Shown in pieces: positions 44,612 to 54,108 of a stretch of DNA of 64,000 nucleotides; positions within the stretch are counted from its first letter, which is position 1; every line of letters begins with the position of its first letter. A model generated the notes under the pieces. It had not been told where the DNA came from. It searched no databases and was given only the letters and a program-made list of their open reading frames with translations. Made by a program: the position numbers and the translations under genes. This stretch comes from Paenibacillus sp. PK3_47 (lineage in GTDB: Bacteria; Bacillota; Bacilli; Paenibacillales; Paenibacillaceae), in the NCBI RefSeq assembly GCF_023520895.1, contig NZ_CP026029.1, forward strand, positions 248,001 to 312,000, in the 5' to 3' direction.

Positions 44612-45274
44612 AATTCTCCATTTCCAACAAACTCAAAGGTACTTATACCCTTCATTCCCGCCAACTGCCCACTTCCACCAAATTCAAAGGTACTTATACC
44701 CTTCATTCCCGCCAACCGCCCCTTTCCGCCACATTCAGAGGTATTAGTACCCTTCATTCCCGCCAACCGCCCCTTTCCGCCACATTCAAAGGTATTTATA
44801 CCCTTGATATCTCCCAACTGCCCGCTTCCACCGTACTCAGAGGTACTTATACCCTTGAATCCCGCCAACTGCCCGCTTCCACCAAACTCAAAGGTACTTA
44901 TTCCCTTAATCCCAGCCAACTGCCCGCTTCCGCCAAAATCAGAGGTACTTATACCCTTCATTCCCGCCAACCGCCCATTTCCACCATACTCAAAGTTACT
45001 TATTCCCTTAATCCCAGCCAACTGCCCGCTTCCACCAAACTCAAAGGTACTTATACCCTTCATTCGTGCCAACCGCCCCTTTCCGCCACATTCAGAGGTA
45101 TTAATACCCTTCATTCCCGCCAACTACCCACTTCCACCAAATTCAAAGGTACTTATAACCTTCATTCCAGCCAACTGCCCGCTTCCACCAAATTCAGAGG
45201 TACTTATACCCTTCATTCCCGCAAACCGCCAATTCCCACCAAACTCAAAGTTACTTATACCCTTCATCCCCGAC
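44612..45274. repeat. Tandem array 3: thirteen 51-bp units
   Basis: Units start at 44612, then every 51 bp to 45224, with no length change. The sequence is pyrimidine-rich on the plus strand (CCCGCCAACTGCCCGCTTCC, then a GGTACTTATACC segment) and unrelated to array 2, which ends some 40 bp earlier. The minus strand reads a 17-residue motif resembling GGSGQLAGMKGISTFEF for 180 codons, but a TAG in the unit at 45122 breaks it. The plus strand is open for the whole array with Pro-rich repeats. Coding use is unproven. Confidence 0.92.
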
Positions 45275-45285
45275 AATCCAAAAAC

Positions 45286-45311
45286 AAAAAAAGCCTGTCC
45301 ACCGGACAGGC
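45286..45311 (-). terminator. Terminator of the aldo/keto reductase gene
   Basis: GCCTGTCC and GGACAGGC with a three-base loop are followed by TTTTTTT on the minus strand. Confidence 0.93.
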
Positions 45312-45325
45312 CCTTTCACCTTTCA

Positions 45326-46300
45326 TTACCAAGCGTAAGCTTCCGGAGCCGGGCGTCCCGGGCCGGGGAAAATCTCATCCAGCTTCTTCAGCGTGTCTTC
45401 TTCCAGCACGATCTCGGTGACGCGCAGCGAATCCTCGAACTGCTGGATCGTTCTCGGCCCGATGATCGGCGCCGTTACCGCAGGATTGGTCAGGACCCAG
45501 GCCAAGGCCACCTGGTCCTCGTGCTCGCCCAGCTCTTTGCACAGAGCTGAGAACTGCTCCAGCTGGCTGCGGTGCTGCTCCAGCTTGGCAGAACGTGCAC
45601 TGCGTACGCCGGTCTTGGCCAGCGCATTGCGCCCAAGCAGTCCGCCCGCCAGCGGACTCCACGGGATAACCCCCAGCCCGAGCTCCAGTGAAGCCGGCAG
45701 CACTTCCAGCTCAGGTGTCCGTTCCAGCAGGTTATACAAATGCTGCTCGGAGACCAAACCCAGGAAATGGCGTGCTTTTGCCTGCGCCTGGGCGTGGGCA
45801 ATATGCCAGCCGGCAAAGTTACTGGAGCCGATATAATCCGCTTTGCCTTGAGATACCAGGATCTCAAACGCGCCCCACAGCTCATCCCAGGACACATTGC
45901 GGTCGATATGATGCATTTGGTACAGCTCAATATGATCGGTCTGCAAGCGTCTCAGCGATCCCTCAAAATGACGTCTGATCTTGTAGGCGGATAAGCCGTT
46001 GCTGGAGTTCGGACCGTCGTTCTCATCGAACATGTCACCGTTAACCTTGGTGGCCAGGACGACCTTCTCACGGCGTCCGCCGCCCTGCTTGAACCAGCGC
46101 CCGATAATTTCTTCTGTCCAGCCGCGGCGTTCCTGGCCGCCGTATACGTTAGCGGTATCAAAGAAGTTAATGCCTGCATCCAGCGCAGCATCCATAATTC
46201 TAAAAGCTTCCTTCTCCTCAGTCTCCGGACCAAAATTCATCGTTCCGAGACATAACTGGCTTACCTTCAAACCCGATTTACCCAAATAACTGTACTTCAC
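45326..46300 (-). CDS. Aldo/keto reductase
   Basis: This 324-residue NADPH-dependent oxidoreductase of the AKR superfamily (YajO/Tas-like branch) has the catalytic tetrad in NFFDTANVYGG (Asp, Tyr), VVLATKVNG (Lys) and YQMHHID (His). The C-terminal cofactor segment is APIIGPRTIQQFEDSL. The start is GTG 46300, with GGAGG seven bases upstream. It is a single gene with a strong terminator. The substrate is unknown. Confidence 0.95.
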   Translation of the reverse strand: MKYSYLGKSGLKVSQLCLGTMNFGPETEEKEAFRIMDAALDAGINFFDTANVYGGQERRGWTEEIIGRWFKQGGGRREKVVLATKVNGDMFDENDGPNSSNGLSAYKIRRHFEGSLRRLQTDHIELYQMHHIDRNVSWDELWGAFEILVSQGKADYIGSSNFAGWHIAHAQAQAKARHFLGLVSEQHLYNLLERTPELEVLPASLELGLGVIPWSPLAGGLLGRNALAKTGVRSARSAKLEQHRSQLEQFSALCKELGEHEDQVALAWVLTNPAVTAPIIGPRTIQQFEDSLRVTEIVLEEDTLKKLDEIFPGPGRPAPEAYAW

Positions 46301-46391
46301 CGCAATTCCTCCCTTTCATCACTGTAAGGTTGTCTGCATTCTTTACCACTATAAACCTTAGAGTCCACTGTAAGGCAAGTTTTTTCATATA

Positions 46392-46421
46392 AAAAAACAA
46401 GCCCTGCATCCAGGACTTGTC
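46392..46421 (-). terminator. Terminator of the three-gene signalling operon
   Basis: ACAAGTCCTG and CAGGGCTTGT form a ten-bp stem with one mismatch, followed by seven T residues on the minus strand. Confidence 0.88.
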
Positions 46422-46431
46422 CACAAATTAA

Positions 46432-49400
46432 TTATTCATCCGCTTGGTGACCGCTATCCGGAAACAGCACTTCCCCGGTTCCCGGCATAATCTCCAGGAT
46501 ATCCTTAAGGATTCCCGTAAGTTCGCCCGGAGGGTAAGGCTTAGTCAGATACTTCTGCACATTGCCCAGCAGTTCCTTATCTTCCTTGTCCAGGGCGGAT
46601 GAGATGACAATGGGTACATTTTGCGTCCGCTCATCCTTTTTGAGCATCGAGATCAGATCCCAGCCGTCAAGCTCCTCACCCAGCATCAGATCTACAACTA
46701 TGGCTGCAAAAGGGGTTTTTACCGCCTGATCAAACGCCTGCTGCGGATGATAATGATGAATTACCCGGAAGCCTTTGGCTTTCAGCTCTTCCGACAGAAG
46801 CAGGGACAGACTGTAATCATCCTCCACAATCATTACGCTCGGCTTCTCTTCTTTGTCGGGGTTCAGCCTCTGCGGCTGCTCCTCTTCATGCCGCGTACCT
46901 GCGGAATGCAGCACCGGAAGGCTGAACCTCACCGTCGAGCCTTCGCCTTCCACTGATTCGATGCCTATGGTGCCTTTCTGCTTCTCGATAATTTCCTTGC
47001 AAATGGCCAGGCCCAGGCCTGTTCCGCCGATCCGCTTCGAGGCACTGTTATCGACTCTTCTGAACTTCTGGAACAATTCCCCGATCTGATTCTTGGGAAT
47101 GCCCAGCCCGTAATCCTGAACTTCAACAATGATCTGTTCGGCTTCATTATGCAGCATAACCTTGACCTCATTGCTGTCCGGCGAGAACTTGATCGCGTTG
47201 CTGAGCAGATTGGTCATCACCTGGACGATTTTGTCCTTATCCACTTCCACAAGCGCGTTCTGTGCTGCATCCTCAAACAGAATGTGATGGGTACTGCCCA
47301 GCTTATACTGGTCAATAACACCCAGGACGAGTTCGCTCAGGTTGACAGGCTCCTGATGGTACTGCTGTGAACCGGACTCCATCCGCTGCAGATCCAGGAA
47401 ATCATTGATCAGATCTGTCAGCCGCTTGGCTTCCCTGTGAATGGTCTCCAGATACTTCAGCTGTTTTTCAGGCTTCATGGTTTTGTTCAGCAGCAGCTCC
47501 GTGAAGCCCAGTACACTGGACAGCGGTGTCCGCAGTTCATGGCTGACCGTGCTGACCAGCTCTGATTTCATGAGGTCAATCTCATATTCTCTGGTAATAT
47601 CGCGGTGCACAAACAAAGTTCCGAAGCGGACATCACGGCGGAACACCGGAATGGCGTATACATCAACATGCTTCACATCCTCCTTATTAATGGAGAATTT
47701 CATGGTGCCGGACATAACCGAATGGTCGGACATCGCATTCCTGTAGAACTGCCGGAGTTCTTCAGGTTCATTCACACAGCGGATGAAATGTTCCATCCAG
47801 CGCTCTTCGGGTATGAGATCCCCTTCCATCCAATCGTTGTAGCTGAACAGCTGGCTAAGCGCCCTGTTCATTTGCAGCATGCTGCCGTCCATTTGAACAA
47901 ACTGGATGCCCTCGTTGACATTATTCACAATATCCCTGTTCAGTGTCCGGTTATGTTCGATCTCCTCGTACATGAACAAACGCTCAATGGCCAGGGCCAC
48001 CCTGTTCATTAATCCCTGGATATCGCCAGTTTCTTCTTCCATGAAGGGATGTCCGATCCGGGTGCCGCAGAAAATCGCCAGAATTTCATCGTCGGCATTG
48101 ACAACTGTCGTGTAATAATCGTATGAGGTCATGTCTTCAGCCGAGATTCCCCGCTCCCGCAAAGAGGATTCACGTTTGATAATATAAGACTTATCCGTTT
48201 GCATACGGTGCAGCATTCCGTTGCTTTCATTATTGATATACCTATCCACAATCCCCTGGGGAACCCCTTTTACAGCGGTAATCCCATCTTTCACCAGCAG
48301 GAACATACTGGAATCAAAAGCATACTGCCGGTTCATAAATTCCAGGAACTTATCGGCAAACTCCTGTTTGTCGAGGGTATAGGTAATATCATGGTTCAGC
48401 TGGTTGCTCCGCTCCAGCATCGTCTTGGTCAACTCAGTTTTTTTCAGTGTATCTGCCAGCTCCTGCTGCGCAGTTTTCATGGTGGTGATGTTGTTGGCGA
48501 TCATAATATACTGATAGATGCTGCCCTCATCATTGAGGTACGGCATTACCGTCATATGCACCCAGACAGCCGCTCCGGTCTTGGACACGATTTGAAGCTC
48601 GTCACTCCAGACGCTGCCTGTATTCAATTTAAGAATAAGCTGCTTCAATTCAACGCCGGTAAGAGTATGCATCTCAAAAAATTGATAAGTAGACCCGATA
48701 ATTTCTGAATTCTTGTACCCCGTATAGTCACTCAGATTATCATTGGCATAAGTGAACACACCTGCCGGTGACAAAATAGCAACAGCGGCAGAATGATCCA
48801 GCGCCTTCATCATACTGCGGATTTCGTTCAAAGAGCGCTCCAGCTTGAACTGCTGATCATGCAGCTCGTCCTGCTGGGCATGCAGCTCCTCATTCTGCAT
48901 CGTCAGCTCTTCCTCTTTGTCCTGAATACTTCTCGCCATATTAAGGAAAGCCTCATACAGACGGCCGATCTCATCCTGCCTGTGGAGCTTACCCAGCAGA
49001 ACCGGACCGCCTGCGGCAAGCGAATTGGCCGCCTCCTCCAGGCTGACGATCGGGTTAACGATCACCTTCAGAATTCCCCAAATGACAACCGTCATTATAA
49101 GCATCAAAATAGCACTCAAAACAAAAGCGACCAGTATAAAAGTATTGGCCCGCCGGATAGAATCCTCTGTCAGCTGGTTCAGTAAATTGTCCGCACGTTC
49201 CTTATATCCCTTCGTATAGGCAAGAAAATCATTGACAGCCTGCGTGTTACCATCCTGGCTCAATGCCCGCAGCCCCGGATAATTATCCTGCTCTGCCAGA
49301 GCAATGGCCTGAGGCAGGGTAACGTTCTCGAACTGTACACTAAATGCCTTCAGATCGTCATTAAACTGCGCTTCTTCCGGTGACAATTTAAGTTTCGAAT

Positions 49401-49677
49401 AGGCATCCAGTACAAGATTAAGCTCCTGCAGCGCCGTATAGGCCAGATTCAGCTCATTTTCACTTTTGAGCAGCGTATATCCCCTTACCCGAAAGAACAC
49501 ATCATTCAGTGTGGAGGCCAGTTCGCTTACAGTATCCGCCTTGTGCTCCAATACCTCGCGCTCCGCACTGATCTTCTGCTGCTGATGGTTGATATAGACA
49601 AATAAGGCGATGCCCGTCAGCACGATCAATACAAATAAACCCGAAACAATGCGGAAATATCTCTTCCTGATGCTCAT
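46432..49677 (-). CDS. Hybrid sensor histidine kinase with C-terminal receiver
   Basis: This protein of about 1,081 residues has two membrane segments (near residues 10-30 and 180-203) around a helical CHASE3-like extracellular sensor, then HAMP and a coiled coil. A PAS domain (AVAILSPAGVFTYANDNLSDYTGY), a GAF domain (residues about 430-580) and a second PAS follow. HisKA has the phospho-histidine in STVSHELRTPLSSVLGF. The ATPase has NLLSNAIKF, DYGLGIP and GGTGLGLAI. The final receiver has MIVEDDYSLS and AIVVDLMLG. ATG 49677 starts one base after the stop of the small response regulator, with no separate ribosome site visible, so translation is probably coupled. Confidence 0.93.
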   Translation of the reverse strand: MSIRKRYFRIVSGLFVLIVLTGIALFVYINHQQQKISAEREVLEHKADTVSELASTLNDVFFRVRGYTLLKSENELNLAYTALQELNLVLDAYSKLKLSPEEAQFNDDLKAFSVQFENVTLPQAIALAEQDNYPGLRALSQDGNTQAVNDFLAYTKGYKERADNLLNQLTEDSIRRANTFILVAFVLSAILMLIMTVVIWGILKVIVNPIVSLEEAANSLAAGGPVLLGKLHRQDEIGRLYEAFLNMARSIQDKEEELTMQNEELHAQQDELHDQQFKLERSLNEIRSMMKALDHSAAVAILSPAGVFTYANDNLSDYTGYKNSEIIGSTYQFFEMHTLTGVELKQLILKLNTGSVWSDELQIVSKTGAAVWVHMTVMPYLNDEGSIYQYIMIANNITTMKTAQQELADTLKKTELTKTMLERSNQLNHDITYTLDKQEFADKFLEFMNRQYAFDSSMFLLVKDGITAVKGVPQGIVDRYINNESNGMLHRMQTDKSYIIKRESSLRERGISAEDMTSYDYYTTVVNADDEILAIFCGTRIGHPFMEEETGDIQGLMNRVALAIERLFMYEEIEHNRTLNRDIVNNVNEGIQFVQMDGSMLQMNRALSQLFSYNDWMEGDLIPEERWMEHFIRCVNEPEELRQFYRNAMSDHSVMSGTMKFSINKEDVKHVDVYAIPVFRRDVRFGTLFVHRDITREYEIDLMKSELVSTVSHELRTPLSSVLGFTELLLNKTMKPEKQLKYLETIHREAKRLTDLINDFLDLQRMESGSQQYHQEPVNLSELVLGVIDQYKLGSTHHILFEDAAQNALVEVDKDKIVQVMTNLLSNAIKFSPDSNEVKVMLHNEAEQIIVEVQDYGLGIPKNQIGELFQKFRRVDNSASKRIGGTGLGLAICKEIIEKQKGTIGIESVEGEGSTVRFSLPVLHSAGTRHEEEQPQRLNPDKEEKPSVMIVEDDYSLSLLLSEELKAKGFRVIHHYHPQQAFDQAVKTPFAAIVVDLMLGEELDGWDLISMLKKDERTQNVPIVISSALDKEDKELLGNVQKYLTKPYPPGELTGILKDILEIMPGTGEVLFPDSGHQADE

Positions 49678-49678
49678 A

Positions 49679-50062
49679 TTAGACAGTTTTGTTGTTTTCA
49701 CCGAGAATGCCCTCCACAATCTGCAGAAGCTCCATCGGACTAAAAGGTTTTGGCATGAAATAACGGGCTCCTGCTTCTTTGGCCCTGTTCCGGTCCGCAT
49801 CCTGCGCTTTGGCTGTCAGCATTAAAATGGGGGTCGAGCTCTTCACTTGCTCATCCAGCGCGCCAAGAACCTCTACTCCGGTCATTTCCGGCATCATATA
49901 ATCCAGAATCACCAGATCATAACGGTCATCCGACAGCTTCGCAAGACCCTCCGCACCGTTCTCAGCCTTATGAATTTCCACATCCTCCAGATCCTCCAGC
50001 GTATCCTCAATCAGCATGCGCAGCACTTCCTCGTCGTCTACCACTAGTACCTTTTGCATCAT
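49679..50062 (-). CDS. Single-domain response regulator (CheY-like)
   Basis: This 127-residue receiver has acidic pocket DDEE at residues 9-12, phospho-acceptor Asp in LVILDYMMP, Thr in LMLTAKA, and Lys in FMPKPFSP. It has no output domain, so it must act by protein contact or as a phosphate relay between the hybrid kinase and the Hpt protein on either side. AAAGGTG precedes ATG 50062. Confidence 0.93.
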   Translation of the reverse strand: MMQKVLVVDDEEVLRMLIEDTLEDLEDVEIHKAENGAEGLAKLSDDRYDLVILDYMMPEMTGVEVLGALDEQVKSSTPILMLTAKAQDADRNRAKEAGARYFMPKPFSPMELLQIVEGILGENNKTV

Positions 50063-50100
50063 TACATCACCTTTCTTGTTACCCGGTAACCGGCGTTCCT

Positions 50101-51732
50101 TTAGAATAATAATCTGTTAGCCAGCCGTTCGATTCTTGCCAGCAGCTCCGGCAAATGGAACGGCTTGATGACATAATCGTCTGCCCCCATCTGCAATGCG
50201 TGTATAATGTCCCGCTGGTCGTTGCGTCCGGTCAGCATAATTACGAGCACATTGGCACCGGGATGGCTGGCGCGAATCCGTTCAAGAACCTCCAGACCAT
50301 CCATTTCAGGCATAATTCCATCAAGCAGAATAATGAATTTCTCATCGGGAGAATACCAGTCCGACTGCAGAAAATCCGGTCCTTTGGAATAGCTTTTGAT
50401 TCTGAGTTCACTGCTGAAGCCTGGTTCCCAGCTTGTAAAATGGTTGGTCACCATTCTGCGGATCAGCGCATCATCGTCTACAATGATCACATTAAGCACA
50501 GAAAGCGCCTTACCGTTCATTAACCGCTCCGTGTATATGGTAGTCTGGTTTCTTCCGGCATGTTTGCTGGTATAGAGCGCCTTATCCGCTTCCTCTATTA
50601 GTTTATCGGCATTCTGGTGATGATCTTTTATCTCGGAAATTCCGCAGGAGAAGGTGACCTTAAAGTTCTCCTTTTTGGCCAAAAAATGATTTTCCGCAAA
50701 ATTCTGCTGGATCCGTTCAATGACAAGCATGGCAGATAACGCATCCGTATTGGGCATGAACAGGGCGAATTCTTCCCCCCCGTAACGACAGAATGTGTCC
50801 TCCATACGGATAGATTGCTTAACCACCTTGGCAAAGGTCTGCAGCACCTCGTCCCCGAGCAGATGGCCGTAAGTATCATTAACCTGTTTAAAATAATCCA
50901 GATCCATCAGCGCAAGGGTAAAGGTACGTTCTGTCCGTTTAAAGTCAGAAAACAGCTTCTTCATCGTCTGATTAAAATATTTGCGGTTAAATGCTCCGGT
51001 CAGCTCATCCACAATGATGGATTCCTGCCATTCCCGTTTCAGTTCAAACCGGTTCTTGATCAGCACCGTAAATAATTCCATATCTAAAGGTTTGGTTATA
51101 TAATCCATTACGCCCAGCGAATAGGCATACTTCCGGATCCCATTGGAGTGTTCGCCGCTAATAATCAGGATCGGAATCCGTTCCTTCTTTGCCTTGCCGA
51201 TGATTTGCTGAAGCACATCAATCCCGCTTTGGTCAGGCAGCACAATATCCAGCAGCAGCAGATCTGGCTTATTCTCGTAAAAAAGCCTGAGGCCCCGTTC
51301 CGCAGATAACGCGACGCTTACATAATAGGACTGCTTCTCAAGCACTTCCCTCAGATAAGCTACCAGCTCCACATCGTCATCAATAATCAGGATTTCATAT
51401 TGCTGGCCTTTGTCTCCAGGCTGCCGTATTGTACCGGGTTCCGGTGAAGGCAGCGCTCCGGTCTCAGGCTCCTCGAACAATTCCAGTAAAGGGTATAAAT
51501 AATCCCCCCACTCCGCCTCTGTAAAGCTTCTATTGTTATCCTCCGAGAAATAGAGCAGCGTACTCCCTGAGAACTTCTCTACCTTGTCCAAACCTACCGT
51601 TCCCGCTGTTCCTTTCAGGTTGTGCAGGAAACGGTAGATTTCCTTTTCCTCAATTTCCGCCAGCTCCGACCATTTCACCAGAGTCTGCCGGGTGCGCTGT
51701 TCAACCAGCTCTTTATATTTTCTAGTAGTCAT
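50101..51732 (-). CDS. Hpt-REC-GGDEF-REC phosphorelay diguanylate cyclase
   Basis: This 543-residue multi-domain protein has an Hpt domain first (residues about 1-90, His in FLHNLKGTAGTVG). A receiver follows at about 112-230 (LIIDDDVELV, LLLLDIVLPDQSG). The diguanylate cyclase at about 240-400 has RYGGEEF, with RMED as an I-site (RxxD) five residues before it. The second receiver at about 415-543 has VIIVDDDALI, ILLDGIMPEMDG and YVIKPFH. It makes c-di-GMP under phosphorelay control and is subject to product inhibition if the I-site works. AAAGGAG lies five bases before ATG 51732. It is the first gene of the operon. Confidence 0.94.
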   Translation of the reverse strand: MTTRKYKELVEQRTRQTLVKWSELAEIEEKEIYRFLHNLKGTAGTVGLDKVEKFSGSTLLYFSEDNNRSFTEAEWGDYLYPLLELFEEPETGALPSPEPGTIRQPGDKGQQYEILIIDDDVELVAYLREVLEKQSYYVSVALSAERGLRLFYENKPDLLLLDIVLPDQSGIDVLQQIIGKAKKERIPILIISGEHSNGIRKYAYSLGVMDYITKPLDMELFTVLIKNRFELKREWQESIIVDELTGAFNRKYFNQTMKKLFSDFKRTERTFTLALMDLDYFKQVNDTYGHLLGDEVLQTFAKVVKQSIRMEDTFCRYGGEEFALFMPNTDALSAMLVIERIQQNFAENHFLAKKENFKVTFSCGISEIKDHHQNADKLIEEADKALYTSKHAGRNQTTIYTERLMNGKALSVLNVIIVDDDALIRRMVTNHFTSWEPGFSSELRIKSYSKGPDFLQSDWYSPDEKFIILLDGIMPEMDGLEVLERIRASHPGANVLVIMLTGRNDQRDIIHALQMGADDYVIKPFHLPELLARIERLANRLLF

Positions 51733-51957
51733 CGTTACTCCTTTAAAACCATGATGTTCAATTCCTTCAGATGATCACGTACTTGTTACGCTGTCAACTG
51801 TATTTTAAAGAAAAGAGCCCTTAAGAGCAAACATATTAGTATACGGACAAAAAACCTTCGGTTGCCGCAGGTGTCATCATTTGCCATAATAATTGAAAGA
51901 GTTCACTCCGTTAAAGCGGCGGATGGACAGAGAATAGATGCATAGGAGGCTGTCTCA

Positions 51958-52227
51958 TTGAAAGGAATCATTACTGTACTCGGAAAAGACAAAGTTGGAA
52001 TTATTGCCAAAGTCTGCACGTATCTTGCGGAACACAACCTGAACATCCTCGATATTTCGCAGACGATTGTCCAGGACTATTTTAACATGATGATGATTGT
52101 GGATATTTCCTCACCGAGCAAGTCTTTTGAAGAGATTGTTGAGGATCTGCAGCATGTGGGCGAAGAGATCGGCGTGGAGATCAAGCTGCAGCACGAGGAT
52201 ATATTCAATATCATGCACCGGATCTAA
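51958..52227 (+). CDS. ACT domain protein (UPF0237 family)
   Basis: This 89-residue protein is a single ACT domain: GIITVLGKDKVGIIAKVCTYLAEHNLNILDISQT, then MMMIVDIS. ACT domains bind amino acids. The start is TTG 51958, eight bases after AGGAGG. It is followed 23 bp later by the UPF0210 protein; these two families travel together in many bacteria, so they probably act as one unit. Confidence 0.93.
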   Translation: MKGIITVLGKDKVGIIAKVCTYLAEHNLNILDISQTIVQDYFNMMMIVDISSPSKSFEEIVEDLQHVGEEIGVEIKLQHEDIFNIMHRI

Positions 52228-52250
52228 TCAAACCTTAAGGAGTAACCGAT

Positions 52251-53609
52251 ATGATTTCAATTGTTGAAGTGCAGGAAACGAATAAAATGATCCGCGAAAT
52301 GAACCTGGATGTCCGTACGATTACGATGGGAATCAGCCTGATGGACTGCGCCCATACCGATCTGAAGGTGTTCAACCGGAATGTATATGACAAAATCACC
52401 CGTTCTGCCGAGAAGCTGGTGAAGACCGGCGAGGATCTGGAACGGCAATTCGGTGTACCGATCGTTAATAAGCGGATCTCCGTAACGCCGGTCTCGATTG
52501 CTGCGGGGGCCGTACATACAGATACTTACGTACCGGTAGCGGAAATTCTGGACAAGGCTGCCAGGGAAGTCGGTGTGAACTTCATCGGCGGTTTCTCGGC
52601 GCTTGTGCAGAAGGGCTGCACCAAAGGCGACCGCATCCTGATCGACAGCATTCCAGAAGCTCTCGCTGTAACCGAAAGAGTCTGCTCCTCCATAAATGTC
52701 GGCTCCTCGCGCAGCGGTATCAATATGGATGCCGTCAAACTGATGGGCGATATTATCCTGCAGACCGCAGAGCGTACGAAGGACCGCGATTCGATCGGCT
52801 GCGCCAAGCTGGTCGTGTTCTGCAATGCCGTAGAGGACAATCCGTTCATGGCCGGGGCATTTCACGGGGTAGGCGAACGCGAATGCGTCATTAATGTCGG
52901 TGTAAGCGGTCCGGGGGTTATCAAGCGTGCGCTGGAGGAAGTGAAGGGGCAGGATTTCGAGACCCTGTGCGAAACGATCAAACGGACGGCTTTCAAGGTC
53001 ACCCGGGTTGGACAGCTTGTTGCCCAAGAGGCTTCCAAGCGGCTGAATGTACCTTTTGGCATTATTGACCTGTCTCTGGCGCCGACGCCGCTGATCGGTG
53101 ACTCCATCGCTGAAATCTTCCAGGTCATGGGCCTTGAGGAAGCCGGTGCTCCCGGCACCACGGCAGCACTTGCGATTCTGAATGACAATGTCAAAAAAGG
53201 CGGCGTCATGGCCTCCTCCTATGTCGGGGGCCTAAGCGGCGCATTCATTCCGGTCAGCGAGGACCACGGCATGATTCAGGCGGTGCAGCGCGGTGCGCTG
53301 ACGCTGGAGAAGCTGGAGGCGATGACCTGTGTCTGCTCCGTCGGCCTCGACATGATTGCGATTCCGGGCAGTACCAGCAAAGAGACCATCTCCGGTATTA
53401 TCGCCGACGAAGCCGCGATCGGGATGGTCAACAACAAGACAACTGCCGTGCGTGTCATTCCGGTCATCGGCAAGGAGGTCGGGGAGATGGTCGAGTTCGG
53501 CGGGCTGCTCGGCTACGCACCGGTGATGGAAGTGAACCGGTTCAACTGTGCCGGGTTCGTCAACCGCGGCGGCCGGATTCCTGCCCCGATCCACAGCTTC
53601 AAGAACTAA
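52251..53609 (+). CDS. UPF0210 / DUF711 family protein (PFL-like fold)
   Basis: This 452-residue protein matches the UPF0210 family throughout, for example [20 protein letters not shown] at the start, [35 protein letters not shown], and the Gly-rich [17 protein letters not shown]. The C-terminus has [22 protein letters not shown]. Its fold is related to pyruvate formate-lyase, but the radical-site residues of true PFL are not evident and the activity is not known. It follows the ACT gene in an apparent operon ended by a terminator. Confidence 0.94.
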   Translation: MISIVEVQETNKMIREMNLDVRTITMGISLMDCAHTDLKVFNRNVYDKITRSAEKLVKTGEDLERQFGVPIVNKRISVTPVSIAAGAVHTDTYVPVAEILDKAAREVGVNFIGGFSALVQKGCTKGDRILIDSIPEALAVTERVCSSINVGSSRSGINMDAVKLMGDIILQTAERTKDRDSIGCAKLVVFCNAVEDNPFMAGAFHGVGERECVINVGVSGPGVIKRALEEVKGQDFETLCETIKRTAFKVTRVGQLVAQEASKRLNVPFGIIDLSLAPTPLIGDSIAEIFQVMGLEEAGAPGTTAALAILNDNVKKGGVMASSYVGGLSGAFIPVSEDHGMIQAVQRGALTLEKLEAMTCVCSVGLDMIAIPGSTSKETISGIIADEAAIGMVNNKTTAVRVIPVIGKEVGEMVEFGGLLGYAPVMEVNRFNCAGFVNRGGRIPAPIHSFKN

Positions 53610-53621
53610 GATACGGCAAAC

Positions 53622-53664
53622 AGCACTGCTCCCTTCCTGCTGCAGGGGGGACCGGTGCTTTTTG
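53622..53664 (+). terminator. Terminator of the ACT-UPF0210 operon
   Basis: AGCAC/GTGCT and TCCC/GGGA stems surround a loop containing a small CTGC/GCAG element, followed by TTTTTG. Confidence 0.8.
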
Positions 53665-53736
53665 TTATGGAAGCAAAGAACCAAAATTAACGCCGGGCAT
53701 ACAATGTACTACTTTATATGGAAGGTAGTGCTAACC

Positions 53737-54054
53737 ATGGGTTTTCAGCCAGCAATGCAGCAAAGGGTGCTTTATCAGGCAGACAACAATTTAGTCCAAA
53801 GCTTAACTACCCTCAGAAACCGGCTGCATCATGTATGCAGGCAACACGCCAATCAGTTTGTCCGTATTGAAACGCTGGATGGACAGGTTTACACCGGAAG
53901 AATTGTCGGCTGTGACAGGGGATTGTTTTACCTCGCTGTATCAAAGCCCGGAGTGAACCGTGCGTTCTTCGGGAACCCTTTTAACAGCAGTGATGAAGCC
54001 ATTCTCACTTTGGTCCTGTATGAACTGCTTGTAATTACTTTATTGTATACTTAG
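53737..54054 (+). CDS. Small LSm-like hypothetical protein, 105 aa
   Basis: I do not recognise a named family. Residues about 35-70 (HANQFVRIETLDGQVYTGRIVGCDRGLFYLAV) have the strand and turn pattern of an Sm/LSm barrel, the fold of Hfq, though the Hfq Sm2 motif is not present. A hydrophobic tail (ILTLVLYELLVITLLYT) could be a membrane or packing helix. ATG 53737 follows AAGG at about 11 bases. The frame is open far upstream without domain content. The gene is flanked by terminators on both sides. Confidence 0.7.
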   Translation: MGFQPAMQQRVLYQADNNLVQSLTTLRNRLHHVCRQHANQFVRIETLDGQVYTGRIVGCDRGLFYLAVSKPGVNRAFFGNPFNSSDEAILTLVLYELLVITLLYT

Positions 54055-54062
54055 CAGGAGCC

Positions 54063-54088
54063 AAGAGCCTACGCAGGGCAGGCTCTTT
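54063..54088 (+). terminator. Terminator of the LSm-like gene
   Basis: AAGAGCCT and AGGCTCTT form an eight-bp stem followed by TATTTTTG. On the minus strand the same hairpin lies just after the YjcZ stop codon. Confidence 0.82.
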
Positions 54089-54108
54089 ATTTTTGCTTGT
54101 ATGCAGTT

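Noticed and set aside
44804..45550. 248-codon plus-strand frame running through array 3 into the aldo/keto reductase
   Set aside because: The repeat part is low complexity and the rest is antisense to a certain enzyme gene.
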